A stretch of 64,000 nt of DNA from Paraeggerthella sp964369725. Lineage in GTDB: Bacteria; Actinomycetota; Coriobacteriia; Coriobacteriales; Eggerthellaceae. The stretch covers positions 1-64,000 of the forward strand of contig CAYJGC010000001.1 in NCBI GenBank assembly GCA_964369725.1, read 5' to 3'. Made by a program: the position numbers and the translations under genes. The stretch's first letter is position 1. Every line of letters begins with the position of its first letter. Positions 53,647 through 61,602 of this stretch are shown one piece after another. The notes under the pieces are model-generated. The model saw only the letters and a program-made list of their open reading frames with translations, had not been told where the DNA came from and did no database searches.

Positions 53647-54899
53647 TTAAATTCGTACAGGCATGACTAAATAAAGAAACTTCTCTTCTGATTCTGCTTT
53701 AAATATACCCGGTTTAAGAGACGACTGCACCTCTAAGAATACTTCCTTAGATTCAATAGAGGAAAGTCCTTCTAGAACATACGCATAATTAAATGCAATT
53801 TCCATATTAACACCTTCTCCAACAGAAGATNNNNNNNNNNNNNNNNNNNNNNNNNNNNNNNNNNNNNNNNNNNNNNNNNNNNNNNNNNNNNNNNNNNNNN
53901 NNNNNNNNNNNNNNNNNNNNNNNNNNNNNNAACATACGCATAATTAAATGCAATTTCCATATTAACACCTTCTCCAACAGAAGATATAGTTTCTTGAACG
54001 GTACCAACATCCTGAGCAGTAGCATAGAGTTGAGTATTTTGAGTATCTATATTGATATCAAATTTTACAGGTGAATTTGCTTGACCAAGTAAAGAGGCTC
54101 GTTTAACACCAGAAATAAGATGGTTTACATTCATTTTTACTCGTGTTTCATATGAATCAGGAAGAAGGCCTTTATAATTTGGAAAATTCCCTTCGATGCG
54201 ACGGTTTATGAAAGTAGTGTCGCGATATCTCACAACTATTTGGTTTTCTGATAAAGCTAAACTTATCATATCATCAGTCTTTGGCATAGTTGAAAGCTCC
54301 TGAAGAAAAGAACCCGCTACTACAACCTGAAAATCTTCAGCTGAGGTGTTATCTAAGGTGGTTTCTGTTATAGCTAAGCGGTAAGAGTCTGTTGCAACCA
54401 TTTTAAGAATAGAGTTTTCAAATGTGATTAACACTCCTGTTAAGATTGCTCGTGAATCATCTTTTGAGACATTTTTAGCTACTTTTTTCACCATAGATGC
54501 GAACGTTGTAAAAGGAATTGAAAGTTCCTGTGTAACATCAACATGAGGAAATCCAGGAAAATCAAAAGCGTCTAAAGCTTTAATTGAAAATGAAGAAGTA
54601 TCGCAAGTTATAAAAGCATTCATATCATCTAAAGACACATGAACGGCTGCATCTGCAAGATTTTTTACAATTTCAAAGAATAATTTTCCTGGAAAGACCG
54701 CTTTTCCACTTTCCTCTATGAGTGCTGGGATTGAATAACGAATAGAAAGCTCGAGGTCGGTAGCTTGTAATGTGATCTTGTCATTTGACGCTTCGAGATA
54801 GATACCGGATAAAACAGGGAGGGTTGATCGAGTTGAAATACCCTTTAATACTACAGCTAGAGCATTTTGAAGTTCAGATTGATTGATGCTAAATTTCAT
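53647..54899 (-). CDS. dnaN: DNA polymerase III beta sliding clamp (interrupted by a false assembly gap)
   Basis: The clamp that tethers polymerase III. As printed, the gene runs into 100 N at 53831-53930 and the frame is lost. The 55 bases on either side of the gap are identical (53776-53830 and 53931-53985), so one copy plus the N run is an artefact. Removing those 155 bases restores one frame: it reads on from FNYAYV through LEGLSSIESKEVFLEV to YLVMPVRI and the stop at 53647-53649, giving 365 residues, the normal length and the usual DnaN ending. AGGGGAG precedes the ATG. It should be annotated as intact. Confidence 0.95.
53831..53930. other. False assembly gap (100 N) inside dnaN
   Basis: The contig ends overlap by exactly 55 identical bases that were not merged. 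55 is a common assembler k-mer size, which may explain it. No sequence is missing. Confidence 0.95.
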
Positions 54900-54974
54900 T
54901 ACTCTCCCCTTCTAATGGTTTGATTAAATAACATTTAATACTTAATTACTTCTTATCTTTGGTTATATCTAATA

Positions 54975-54990
54975 TGTTTCACGTGAAACA
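54975..54990. promoter_or_regulatory. parS site 1 (perfect)
   Basis: TGTTTCACGTGAAACA, the exact ParB-binding palindrome, between dnaA and dnaN. The rest of 54900-55234 is AT-rich, without a gene; it should contain the dnaN promoter, but I cannot choose one. Confidence 0.95.
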
Positions 54991-55234
54991 TATTTATTAG
55001 AGTTTATTTTATTTCCTTTAAATTAAAGATTTTATAGTAATAATAATAATAACGGTTGAAATGATGAAAAACCTATATAAAGCCTGTTCAGCTTCTAAAA
55101 ACAACTCCTTATTGCTAGTTAAGAAACCGTTGTGCTTATTAAATAAAATTATTGCTTTCATTATCTGTTAGCATTGTTTGATAGTTTTTTATCATGTTAT
55201 AAGTCGTGTTTCTACTACTTTTTAACGTTACTAT

Positions 55235-56761
55235 TTACTTAGTATCTCTAATAATCTTACTTAATGTTTCTATCTCCTCACTGAGCTCTCTATTGTCTCT
55301 TAACTGTTCTTCAATTCTATTCACAGAATACATTACCGTAGCATGATCTCTATTGAACTCTTTACCTATAGTAGTATACGTAGCGTTTACTAATAATTGC
55401 CTACATAGGTATATACAGACCTGACGAGCATGATTTACATTTCTTGTTCTACTATTACCAACAAGACTAGCGTGACTTATTTTATAAAAGTTCTCTATTT
55501 CCTTTTGGATATCAAGAATTGTTAGTCGCTTTGAGGGGTTCCCTGAAAAATGATTGTCGAGTAGATTTTTAACTTCCTGGATGGTGAGGTTTGGTTGTTT
55601 GAAATAAACGACATTGTAAATAATCTTTGTTATCGCACTTTTTAATTCACGTATATTTGAACTTGAATTTTCAGCGATATATAGCTCTATTTCTTCAGAG
55701 ATAGAGATTTCTGAAGAACCTTCGTTTTCTCGATATTCATTAATAAAGCTTTTAATAATTCCTAATTTTGTTTCTATTTCAGGAGGTTGGATATCAAAAG
55801 TAGCTCCAGAATTAAAACGACTTTTGTATCGTTCATCAATATCGATATTTTTAGGTGCCCTGTCTGCAGATAATACTACTTGTTTTCCCTGGCTTGTTAG
55901 TTTATTAAATATTTCAAACACTATATTAAGTGTTTGTGTTTTACCTTGGAAATACTGGACGTCGTCTATAAGGAGTACATCAACATCTTCGTACCGTGTT
56001 TTAAAATTCTTATAGCTTGATTTTTCTTTATCGTGTGCTGCGCCCGCTTCCATATAATCCGAAAGAAATTCTTGTGAGTCGACGTATACTGTCGATAGAT
56101 GAGGAAGAGTTACTTGAATATAGTTTTGAATTGCTCTCATAAGATGCGTTTTACCAAGCCCTGATTTTCCATAAATAAATAACGGGTTTAAGTTTGCTTT
56201 ACCAGGCAACTCAGCCACAGAAACCGCCATAGAATAAGCCATTCTGTTTGAGTCTCCAATAATGAAGTTCTCAAATGTAAGTGTTGAGAATGGTCCGTGA
56301 TAGACTGTCCCAGGCTGTAAGCTTTGGTAGTTTTCTTGGGTGGGTTTAGTAGGTGGAAGTGAATCTACTTTCTCTGGAAGGGTACTTGCTTTAAGAGGAA
56401 TTATTTCGCTTTGCTCAAGTGTGATATTTTGTTGATTTTGAAACTTATCCTCCCTGGATATAACTTCTACAGGAGGTGTGTGGTCTTTCTCTTGGCTGTT
56501 AGAAATATCTATCTCGACAGTTACAACAAATGGTACTTGATAAAGCTCCTCTAAAGCTTTTTTTATAAAAGTAGAATAATGTCTTTCAATCCATGTACGT
56601 ATGAAATCATTCTCTGCTGTTGCAATAAAAAAACCTTCGCTGATTGCTTGTGGTTGAAGCCTTGAGAAGAATGCGCTAATCTGCGTAGAATCAATATTTG
56701 GGTAGCTTTTTATGAGGTTACAAACCTTTTCCCAAATTTCATCTAATGTTTCATTATTCAT
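55235..56761 (-). CDS. dnaA: Chromosomal replication initiator DnaA
   Basis: A 508-residue initiator: N-terminal domain I (WEKVCNLIKS), a long low-complexity domain II, AAA+ domain III with Walker A YGKSGLGKTHLMRAI, Walker B VDVLLIDDVQYFQGK and sensor DRAPKNID, and domain IV with the DNA-binding signature RDHATVMYSVNRIE. It opens oriC and loads the helicase. GAAGGA precedes the ATG. A promoter lies about 45 bases upstream, and the gene follows the ATPase/winged-helix gene on the same strand. Confidence 0.97.
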   Translation of the reverse strand: MNNETLDEIWEKVCNLIKSYPNIDSTQISAFFSRLQPQAISEGFFIATAENDFIRTWIERHYSTFIKKALEELYQVPFVVTVEIDISNSQEKDHTPPVEVISREDKFQNQQNITLEQSEIIPLKASTLPEKVDSLPPTKPTQENYQSLQPGTVYHGPFSTLTFENFIIGDSNRMAYSMAVSVAELPGKANLNPLFIYGKSGLGKTHLMRAIQNYIQVTLPHLSTVYVDSQEFLSDYMEAGAAHDKEKSSYKNFKTRYEDVDVLLIDDVQYFQGKTQTLNIVFEIFNKLTSQGKQVVLSADRAPKNIDIDERYKSRFNSGATFDIQPPEIETKLGIIKSFINEYRENEGSSEISISEEIELYIAENSSSNIRELKSAITKIIYNVVYFKQPNLTIQEVKNLLDNHFSGNPSKRLTILDIQKEIENFYKISHASLVGNSRTRNVNHARQVCIYLCRQLLVNATYTTIGKEFNRDHATVMYSVNRIEEQLRDNRELSEEIETLSKIIRDTK

Positions 56762-56803
56762 AAGGCATCCTTCGTGCTTACTAGTGCGATTCTTCTACTT
56801 TTG

Positions 56804-56833
56804 ATTGTATATAATTATCTAACAATATGTAAA
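56804..56833 (-). promoter_or_regulatory. Promoter of dnaA
   Basis: TTTACA (56833-56828), 18-base spacer, TACAAT (56809-56804), in the 78-base gap before dnaA. Confidence 0.6.
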
Positions 56834-56839
56834 GATGTA

Positions 56840-57640
56840 TTACAAAGAACTTGAAACTTGAAATCCTAATTCAGTAAGAATTCTTTTCTGACCTGCGGTT
56901 TTTTCAATTAATCCTGATTGCTCCAATTTTTTTAATACACTATGAGTACTAGACATAGGAACTTCAGTTAGGTTTGATATATCGGTTACACCTAATGCCC
57001 CCTCACTTAAAAATACAAGCAAAAAATCTTTTTCTCGCGAAGAAAGAGGTGGGATTAGTGTAGTAAAAGTAGACTTGTTTTCTTGTTTGAAATCATTACT
57101 TTTCTTAGATGCTTTATTAAGACTAATAGTTACAACTGAACCAGTAATTAAATTATCTTCAATTGTAATAGTGCCTTGAGAAAAGTCTAAATATTCTTTA
57201 ACAATAGGTAATCCGGAGCCAACCCCTCTAATATAGTGTTTCATAGGTTCAATTGCTGATGAAAAACCAGGAAGCTGCGCTTTTTCTTTTTGGGGTATTC
57301 CTGGCCCTTGATCTGCGAACTTAATGGTGGTTCCTTGATCAAGGATTGAAACAGTGATTTCTGAGAATTGTGCATGAATAAAGTTTTCAGAAACTTCTCG
57401 AATTACGGTATAAGGAATCGTTCCTCCATATGATTTCGCTTGTTCATGGATAGTCGAAGCTAGGTTTTCAATAAAACTATCCGTCGGAGCGGGTTTTATT
57501 ACCGTAACTCGCGGTGCGCTTAAAAGGTCGTCATATAAAGCAATCCTCGCAACCGCATTAACGTAAGTATAGTCAAAAGATCCCTTATCTTTTTCAAGGG
57601 ATTCATTATTCTGACCTGCATTTTCAATCTGTGTGTTCAA
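56840..57640 (-). CDS. GHKL ATPase-winged helix fusion protein next to dnaA and oriC
   Basis: A 266-residue protein of unknown role. Residues of about 55-175 form a GHKL (HATPase_c) domain like those of anti-sigma kinases: N-box VIREVSENFIHAQF, G1 box FADQGPGIP, G2 box YIRGVGSGLPIVKEYL. There is no histidine phosphoacceptor domain and no membrane segment. Residues of about 198-266 form a MarR/IclR-like winged helix (LSSREKDFLLVFLSEGALGVTDISNLTEVPMSSTHSVLKKLEQSGLIEK). The two are joined by a Lys/Asn-rich linker. The only plausible start is TTG at 57640, with weak CGGA upstream. It sits between dnaA and the putative origin, behind phased TTATTCA-like repeats. An ATP-responsive regulator of dnaA or of itself is my inference. 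Confidence 0.8.
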   Translation of the reverse strand: MNTQIENAGQNNESLEKDKGSFDYTYVNAVARIALYDDLLSAPRVTVIKPAPTDSFIENLASTIHEQAKSYGGTIPYTVIREVSENFIHAQFSEITVSILDQGTTIKFADQGPGIPQKEKAQLPGFSSAIEPMKHYIRGVGSGLPIVKEYLDFSQGTITIEDNLITGSVVTISLNKASKKSNDFKQENKSTFTTLIPPLSSREKDFLLVFLSEGALGVTDISNLTEVPMSSTHSVLKKLEQSGLIEKTAGQKRILTELGFQVSSSL

Positions 57641-57663
57641 TTAAATTCCGTTTTTCAGATCTA

Positions 57664-57692
57664 ATATTCAGTATTATTCAAAATTATTCAGT
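57664..57692. repeat. Three TTATTCA-like repeats at exact 10-bp phase
   Basis: ATATTCAGT (57664), TTATTCAAA (57674) and TTATTCAGT (57684) follow one another every 10 bases, one helical turn. They resemble DnaA boxes (TTATNCACA) at 6-8 of 9 positions and lie 24-52 bases upstream of the ATPase/winged-helix gene start, over its likely promoter. Confidence 0.65.
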
Positions 57693-58159
57693 CACATTGT
57701 ATCGCTTTTTTAGTAAATAAGCTATTTATTGCTTATATTCACATCATTCTGAAGGCATTCATCGATTCTATGAATATTGAAATCGCAGATTAATAAATAC
57801 TTTTCACAGTTTTCAACATTTTATTCATAAATTGTGAATAACTTTCAGGAAGATGGAAGAATGTACTTTGAATTCTTGAAAATTATTTCAGAAATGTTGA
57901 AAGCCTAAGTAATTATTCTTCTCTAATCAAACCTATTATTATTTTTATTACTTGTTAATACTTAAAGATCTCTTTTATTAAAAGATAGAAAAATGTATTT
58001 TTTCTTTTATAGGTAGAATATAAAACACCTGTTCAGATGCGTATTATATAAATTCGTAAACAAAAACACCTGATGAGAAATAGGGTGATTTCTATTTGTT
58101 TCTGGCTTGACAAATTTTAAATACATGGATATCAACAGTCTTTTACGAATAAAAATAAA

Positions 58160-58204
58160 GTTATCAACAATTTCAACAATTTTAAAATTAGAATTGTTGA
58201 TAAC
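58160..58204. repeat. 13-bp perfect inverted repeat of DnaA-box-like sequence
   Basis: GTTATCAACAATT (58160-58172) and AATTGTTGATAAC (58192-58204) are exact inverted copies, each containing TTATCAACA (8/9 to TTATCCACA). The 19-base spacer is AT-rich. It may bind DnaA or melt as part of the origin. Confidence 0.65.
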
Positions 58205-58217
58205 TTCAAAGGATTTT

Positions 58218-58317
58218 NNNNNNNNNNNNNNNNNNNNNNNNNNNNNNNNNNNNNNNNNNNNNNNNNNNNNNNNNNNNNNNNNNNNNNNNNNNNNNNNNNN
58301 NNNNNNNNNNNNNNNNN
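58218..58317. other. Assembly gap (100 N) in oriC
   Basis: The left edge ends and the right edge begins with the same 9 bases, AAGGATTTT. This may be an unmerged contig overlap, though 9 bases is too short to be sure. Confidence 0.9.
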
Positions 58318-58564
58318 AAGGATTTTTATTTGTAGATAGGATAATTTAATACAACTTACCTTTTAGTAGATTCAGTATTTGCGATACGACTGCTTTCTAC
58401 TTATATGAATCTTAGAAACCTACGAGGTAAACCAACTGGTATCCTTTACCCTTGCTTGAGACTATGGAAGTGTTTGTTGAGCTTCCCAGTTAAGGATCGT
58501 GTTATGAGTTTAATTGATTATTACGGTTTAATCATTTGAGAAAGTTATTATTTTTTACTTTTGC

Positions 58565-58592
58565 TTGACTATTTTAATTTATGGGATATACT
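58565..58592 (+). promoter_or_regulatory. Promoter of rpmH-rnpA
   Basis: TTGACT (58565-58570), 16-base spacer, TATACT (58587-58592), about 37 bases before the rpmH ATG. Confidence 0.8.
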
Positions 58593-58628
58593 TTCAGGGT
58601 TGCTCTAAAAATATGAAAGGGAATCAAT

Positions 58629-58763
58629 ATGAAACGCACGTACCAACCAAACACTCGTAAGAGGGCTAAGTGCCACGGTTTCCGTGCTCGTATGTCGACT
58701 AAAGGTGGACGCAAGGTTTTAGCAGCTCGCCGCGCAAAGGGTCGTAAGCGCCTGTGCGTGTAG
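58629..58763 (+). CDS. rpmH: Ribosomal protein bL34
   Basis: A 44-residue bL34, MKRTYQPNTRKRAKCHGFRA..., ending RKRLCV. AAAGGG precedes the ATG. It is short but unmistakable, and stands first in the conserved rpmH-rnpA-yidD-yidC cluster. Confidence 0.97.
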   Translation: MKRTYQPNTRKRAKCHGFRARMSTKGGRKVLAARRAKGRKRLCV

Positions 58764-58786
58764 TTACTACGTGGTAAGGAATTAGT

Positions 58787-59116
58787 GTGGAGACTATAAA
58801 ATCCAACGAGGATATCTCCATGCTTTTTTCTGTCGGAAAGCGTATAAATACGCCATACCTTACATTCATAGTGTTACCCACAAAGCAACACGGTCGTTCT
58901 GGCCGTGTTGCTTTTATTGCGGGCAAAAAACTCGGAAATGCTGTTTGGCGTAATACAACAAAAAGACGAATGCGTGAGCTATTTCGCTCTTTAGACATAC
59001 CATGGAAAGATTACGATGTGATATTTCTTGCAAAGTCGCGTATCAGTGCTGAAAGTTATAGTAAAGTGCTTAAGACATGTGAAAGGTCACTAAAGCATGG
59101 TTTAAGTGGGTTATAA
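58787..59116 (+). CDS. rnpA: Ribonuclease P protein component
   Basis: A 109-residue RNase P protein that helps the RNA subunit cut tRNA leaders. It has RVAFIAGKKLGNAVWRNTTKRRMRELFR, the conserved RNR-type motif (here with WRNTTKRR). GTG start with AAGGA 6 bases upstream. It follows rpmH by 23 bases. Confidence 0.95.
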   Translation: METIKSNEDISMLFSVGKRINTPYLTFIVLPTKQHGRSGRVAFIAGKKLGNAVWRNTTKRRMRELFRSLDIPWKDYDVIFLAKSRISAESYSKVLKTCERSLKHGLSGL

Positions 59117-59126
59117 AGGAATAAGG

Positions 59127-59369
59127 ATGAGAATAAAATTAAGAGAAATACCTTGTAAATGCGTGGTTTCTCTTATTATGTTTTATAAAGCAGTAATATC
59201 ACCTCTCCTTCCACCTACCTGTCGCTTTGTACCTACATGCTCTGAATATGGTCTGATAGCTTTTAAACGGTTTGGATTTATCAAAGGATTCAAACTTACA
59301 TTAAAACGTATTTTAAAGTGTCGACCTGGAGGCCCTTATGGATATGATCCTGTTCCTAATAAGGATTGA
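59127..59369 (+). CDS. yidD: Membrane protein insertion efficiency factor YidD
   Basis: An 80-residue YidD with FYKAVISPLLPPTCRFVPTCSEYGLIAFKRFG and the CRPGGPYGYDPVP ending. It assists YidC-dependent membrane insertion. The ATG at 59127 is preferred over the upstream alternative at 59106, which would overlap rnpA; AAGGA lies just before it. Confidence 0.95.
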   Translation: MRIKLREIPCKCVVSLIMFYKAVISPLLPPTCRFVPTCSEYGLIAFKRFGFIKGFKLTLKRILKCRPGGPYGYDPVPNKD

Positions 59370-59419
59370 TGTTGGTAGAAGATTTTAAATAAAAAATTTT
59401 CAGGAAGAGTGAGGTAGTT

Positions 59420-60193
59420 ATGTGGGACGTAATTTTAAATGGTATGTTTGATATCATTCACTATTTTTATGATTTATGTGGTGACTGGGGATTAGCTATT
59501 ATTCTTGTAACGGTCATCTTTAGAATAATCGTTTCTCCTTTAATTCATAAGCAAACTAAATCAACGTACCAAATGCAAAAGGTTCAACCCTTAATTCAAG
59601 AGATCCAACGTAAGTACTCTGACGATCAACCGCGTATGCAAGAGGAAATGAGAAAGCTCTATGCAGAAGCAAAATTCAATCCCCTTGCTGGTTGTCTCCC
59701 TATGTTGCTACAAATGCCTATCTTTATTGCATTGTTCCAAGTGCTGAGCACTATAGGTGAACGTGGTGATAGTAATGCAACTTACGAATTTTACAACTTA
59801 GTACCAAATCTACTTATGCGTCCATCAGAGGCATTTGCATTAGGTTTTATTGATTTTATTCCTTATTTAATCCTCATGATAGTCTTTGCCGGCGCAACTT
59901 TCTTGCCTATGATTATGATGCAGTTGGGTAATAAAGATAATCCACAACGCAATCAAACTCTCATAATGGCTGCTGTAATGAGTGTCTTTATGCTTTTCAT
60001 TAGTTGGACTGCTCCTGCAGGCGTACTCTTATTCTGGGGTGCATCTTCAGTTATAGGTGTAGCACAACAACAAATTTCAATGAAAATTATGAAGAATAAA
60101 GATGCCGCTAACAAAGAAGCGATTGAAGTTAAGCCTATTGAAGTAGAGGTTACTCGTAAATCTAAAAAGCCTCGTCCCACAAAAAAGAAATAA
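59420..60193 (+). CDS. yidC: Membrane protein insertase YidC/Oxa1
   Basis: A 257-residue insertase with the 60KD_IMP core: GLAIILVTVIFRIIVSPL, the conserved arginine in the first membrane groove helix, the helical hairpin KVQPLIQEIQRKYSDDQPRMQEEM, NPLAGCLPMLLQMPIFIALF, and a basic tail (RKSKKPRPTKKK) suited to ribosome contact. It lacks the large periplasmic domain of proteobacterial YidC, as in Gram-positives. Confidence 0.95.
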   Translation: MWDVILNGMFDIIHYFYDLCGDWGLAIILVTVIFRIIVSPLIHKQTKSTYQMQKVQPLIQEIQRKYSDDQPRMQEEMRKLYAEAKFNPLAGCLPMLLQMPIFIALFQVLSTIGERGDSNATYEFYNLVPNLLMRPSEAFALGFIDFIPYLILMIVFAGATFLPMIMMQLGNKDNPQRNQTLIMAAVMSVFMLFISWTAPAGVLLFWGASSVIGVAQQQISMKIMKNKDAANKEAIEVKPIEVEVTRKSKKPRPTKKK

Positions 60194-60203
60194 ATTAAAT
60201 ATT

Positions 60204-60219
60204 TGTTTCACGTGAAACA
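60204..60219. promoter_or_regulatory. parS site 2 (perfect)
   Basis: TGTTTCACGTGAAACA between yidC and khpB, an exact consensus match. Confidence 0.95.
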
Positions 60220-60240
60220 ATACTGAAAGTTAGGATTATT

Positions 60241-60765
60241 ATGGAAGACGAAGTAAAAAATATTGATTGTGATTCAGAATTAAACACCATTGAGATGACT
60301 GATGATGATTTAGACGCGGTTGCAGATACCGCGATCAATGTTCTCCAAGATATTCTCAAGTATTTTAAAATAGGTGAGGTTACTATTGATGAGTACGAAG
60401 GTGATGAAGGAGAATTGATTTTAGATATAACAGGAGATAATCTTGCTGTTCTAATTGGTAGACATGGTAAAAATTTAGAAGCGTTGCAGTTTTTAGTTTC
60501 AGCAATTACTGTTCGAACTATAGGTTATCGTTATCCTGTAATAATTGATGTCGAGGGTTATAAGAGCCGACAAAAAGAAAAGTTGGAAGCGATTGCGCGT
60601 TCTTCCGCCTCTAAAGCATGTAATCAAGGTCGAAACATTAAACTTAGACCCATGTCACCTTACGAACGCCGTATAGTGCATGTAGCGTTAAGGGATGATC
60701 AACGGGTAAAAACTTCTTCAGAAGGAGAAGGTGGATCACGACATGTTGTGATAATACCTTGTTAA
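60241..60765 (+). CDS. khpB: KhpB/Jag RNA-binding protein
   Basis: A 174-residue RNA-binding protein. After an acidic N-terminus it has a KH domain (VLIGRHGKNLEALQFLVSAI) and an R3H domain (SPYERRIVHVALRDDQRVKTSSEGEGGSRHVVI). The Jag N-terminal domain is absent. With KhpA it affects cell-division gene expression in Gram-positives. AGGATTATT precedes the ATG; a terminator follows. Confidence 0.92.
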   Translation: MEDEVKNIDCDSELNTIEMTDDDLDAVADTAINVLQDILKYFKIGEVTIDEYEGDEGELILDITGDNLAVLIGRHGKNLEALQFLVSAITVRTIGYRYPVIIDVEGYKSRQKEKLEAIARSSASKACNQGRNIKLRPMSPYERRIVHVALRDDQRVKTSSEGEGGSRHVVIIPC

Positions 60766-60781
60766 TGTTTTAACCTTCGTT

Positions 60782-60809
60782 AAATGCCTGTTAAAACAGG
60801 CATTTTTTT
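60782..60809 (+). terminator. Terminator after khpB
   Basis: AAATGCCTG (60782-60790) pairs with CAGGCATTT (60797-60805), followed by TTTT. Confidence 0.92.
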
Positions 60810-60882
60810 GTATCAATTTAAGCTAGAAAATCATTTGAAATATAATATCTAATTGTATTTCTTATAAAAGAAAAGGTAAGAT

Positions 60883-61524
60883 ATGGAAGATAATTTATTA
60901 GAACAACACCTTAAACTAGTGATTGAAGCGAATAAGACTACGAATATCACAAGGATTTCTTCATGGGAAGAAGGCATGCTTCTCCATGTTAAAGATTCAC
61001 TTCTTGGTTTACCTGAATTAAATAATGCACCAGAAGGTCTTTACGCAGATATTGGATCGGGCGCTGGATACCCTGGAATACCTCTTGCGATAAAATCAAA
61101 AAGAGAAACAGTGTTAGTGGATTCCGTTGGAAAAAAGACTGCAATTTTAGATACAATAATAAAAAATCTCGGTCTCACTAGTGTCTCTACTTATACAGGA
61201 AGAATTGAGGATCTTGCTCGTGAGAAACCAGAATCATTTTCAGTTATAACAGCCCGAGCATTGTCTCAGCTATCTATTTTAATGGAATTTGCTTCCCCTT
61301 TATTACAAATGGGTGGCATTTTGATATGTTTTAAAGCTCAGATTAGTTCTGAAGAGTTAAAACACGCTGAAGCTTTACAAGAAAAATTAGGTATGAAGAT
61401 TCAGTCAGACAGAACATGTGTGTTAGAGGATTATTCTCGGAGAATTATTACTTTTCAAAAAATAGCAACCCCTCAACTTTCTCTACCAAGAAAAACTGGT
61501 TTTGCGCAAAAAAAACCTCTCTAA
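60883..61524 (+). CDS. rsmG: 16S rRNA (guanine-527-N7)-methyltransferase
   Basis: A 213-residue SAM-dependent methyltransferase of 16S rRNA. It has EANKTTNITRISSWEEGMLLHVKDSL, the SAM site YADIGSGAGYPGIPLAI and VITARALSQLSILMEFA. Loss of RsmG gives low-level streptomycin resistance in other bacteria. AAAGG precedes the ATG. Confidence 0.94.
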   Translation: MEDNLLEQHLKLVIEANKTTNITRISSWEEGMLLHVKDSLLGLPELNNAPEGLYADIGSGAGYPGIPLAIKSKRETVLVDSVGKKTAILDTIIKNLGLTSVSTYTGRIEDLAREKPESFSVITARALSQLSILMEFASPLLQMGGILICFKAQISSEELKHAEALQEKLGMKIQSDRTCVLEDYSRRIITFQKIATPQLSLPRKTGFAQKKPL

Positions 61525-61544
61525 ACTTTAGAATTATTTTTGAA

Positions 61545-61560
61545 AGTTTCACGTGAAACA
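61545..61560. promoter_or_regulatory. parS site 3 (15/16)
   Basis: AGTTTCACGTGAAACA, one mismatch (first base) from consensus, directly before parA. Confidence 0.85.
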
Positions 61561-61602
61561 TAAACAGGGTATACTGTTGAAATATACAGAAAGGAGACTA
61601 CT

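Larger units (their letters stand above)
57641..58564. other. oriC: Putative origin of replication (oriC)
   Basis: An AT-rich, gene-free region of about 920 bases between the dnaA side and rpmH, where transcription diverges on both sides. It holds a consensus DnaA box on the minus strand (57841-57833, TTATTCACA), near-matches at 57674-57682, 57735-57743 and 57821-57829, TTATCAACA boxes at 58161-58169 and, inverted, at 58195-58203, and an assembly gap. The small ORF overlapping 58107-58349 is spurious. Confidence 0.75.

Noticed and set aside
58107..58112. TTGACA hexamer in oriC
   Set aside because: No acceptable -10 box at the right distance (best TATCAA) and no gene follows directly.
58107..58349. 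80-residue frame across the oriC gap
   Set aside because: Contains 100 N and lies in the AT-rich origin region.
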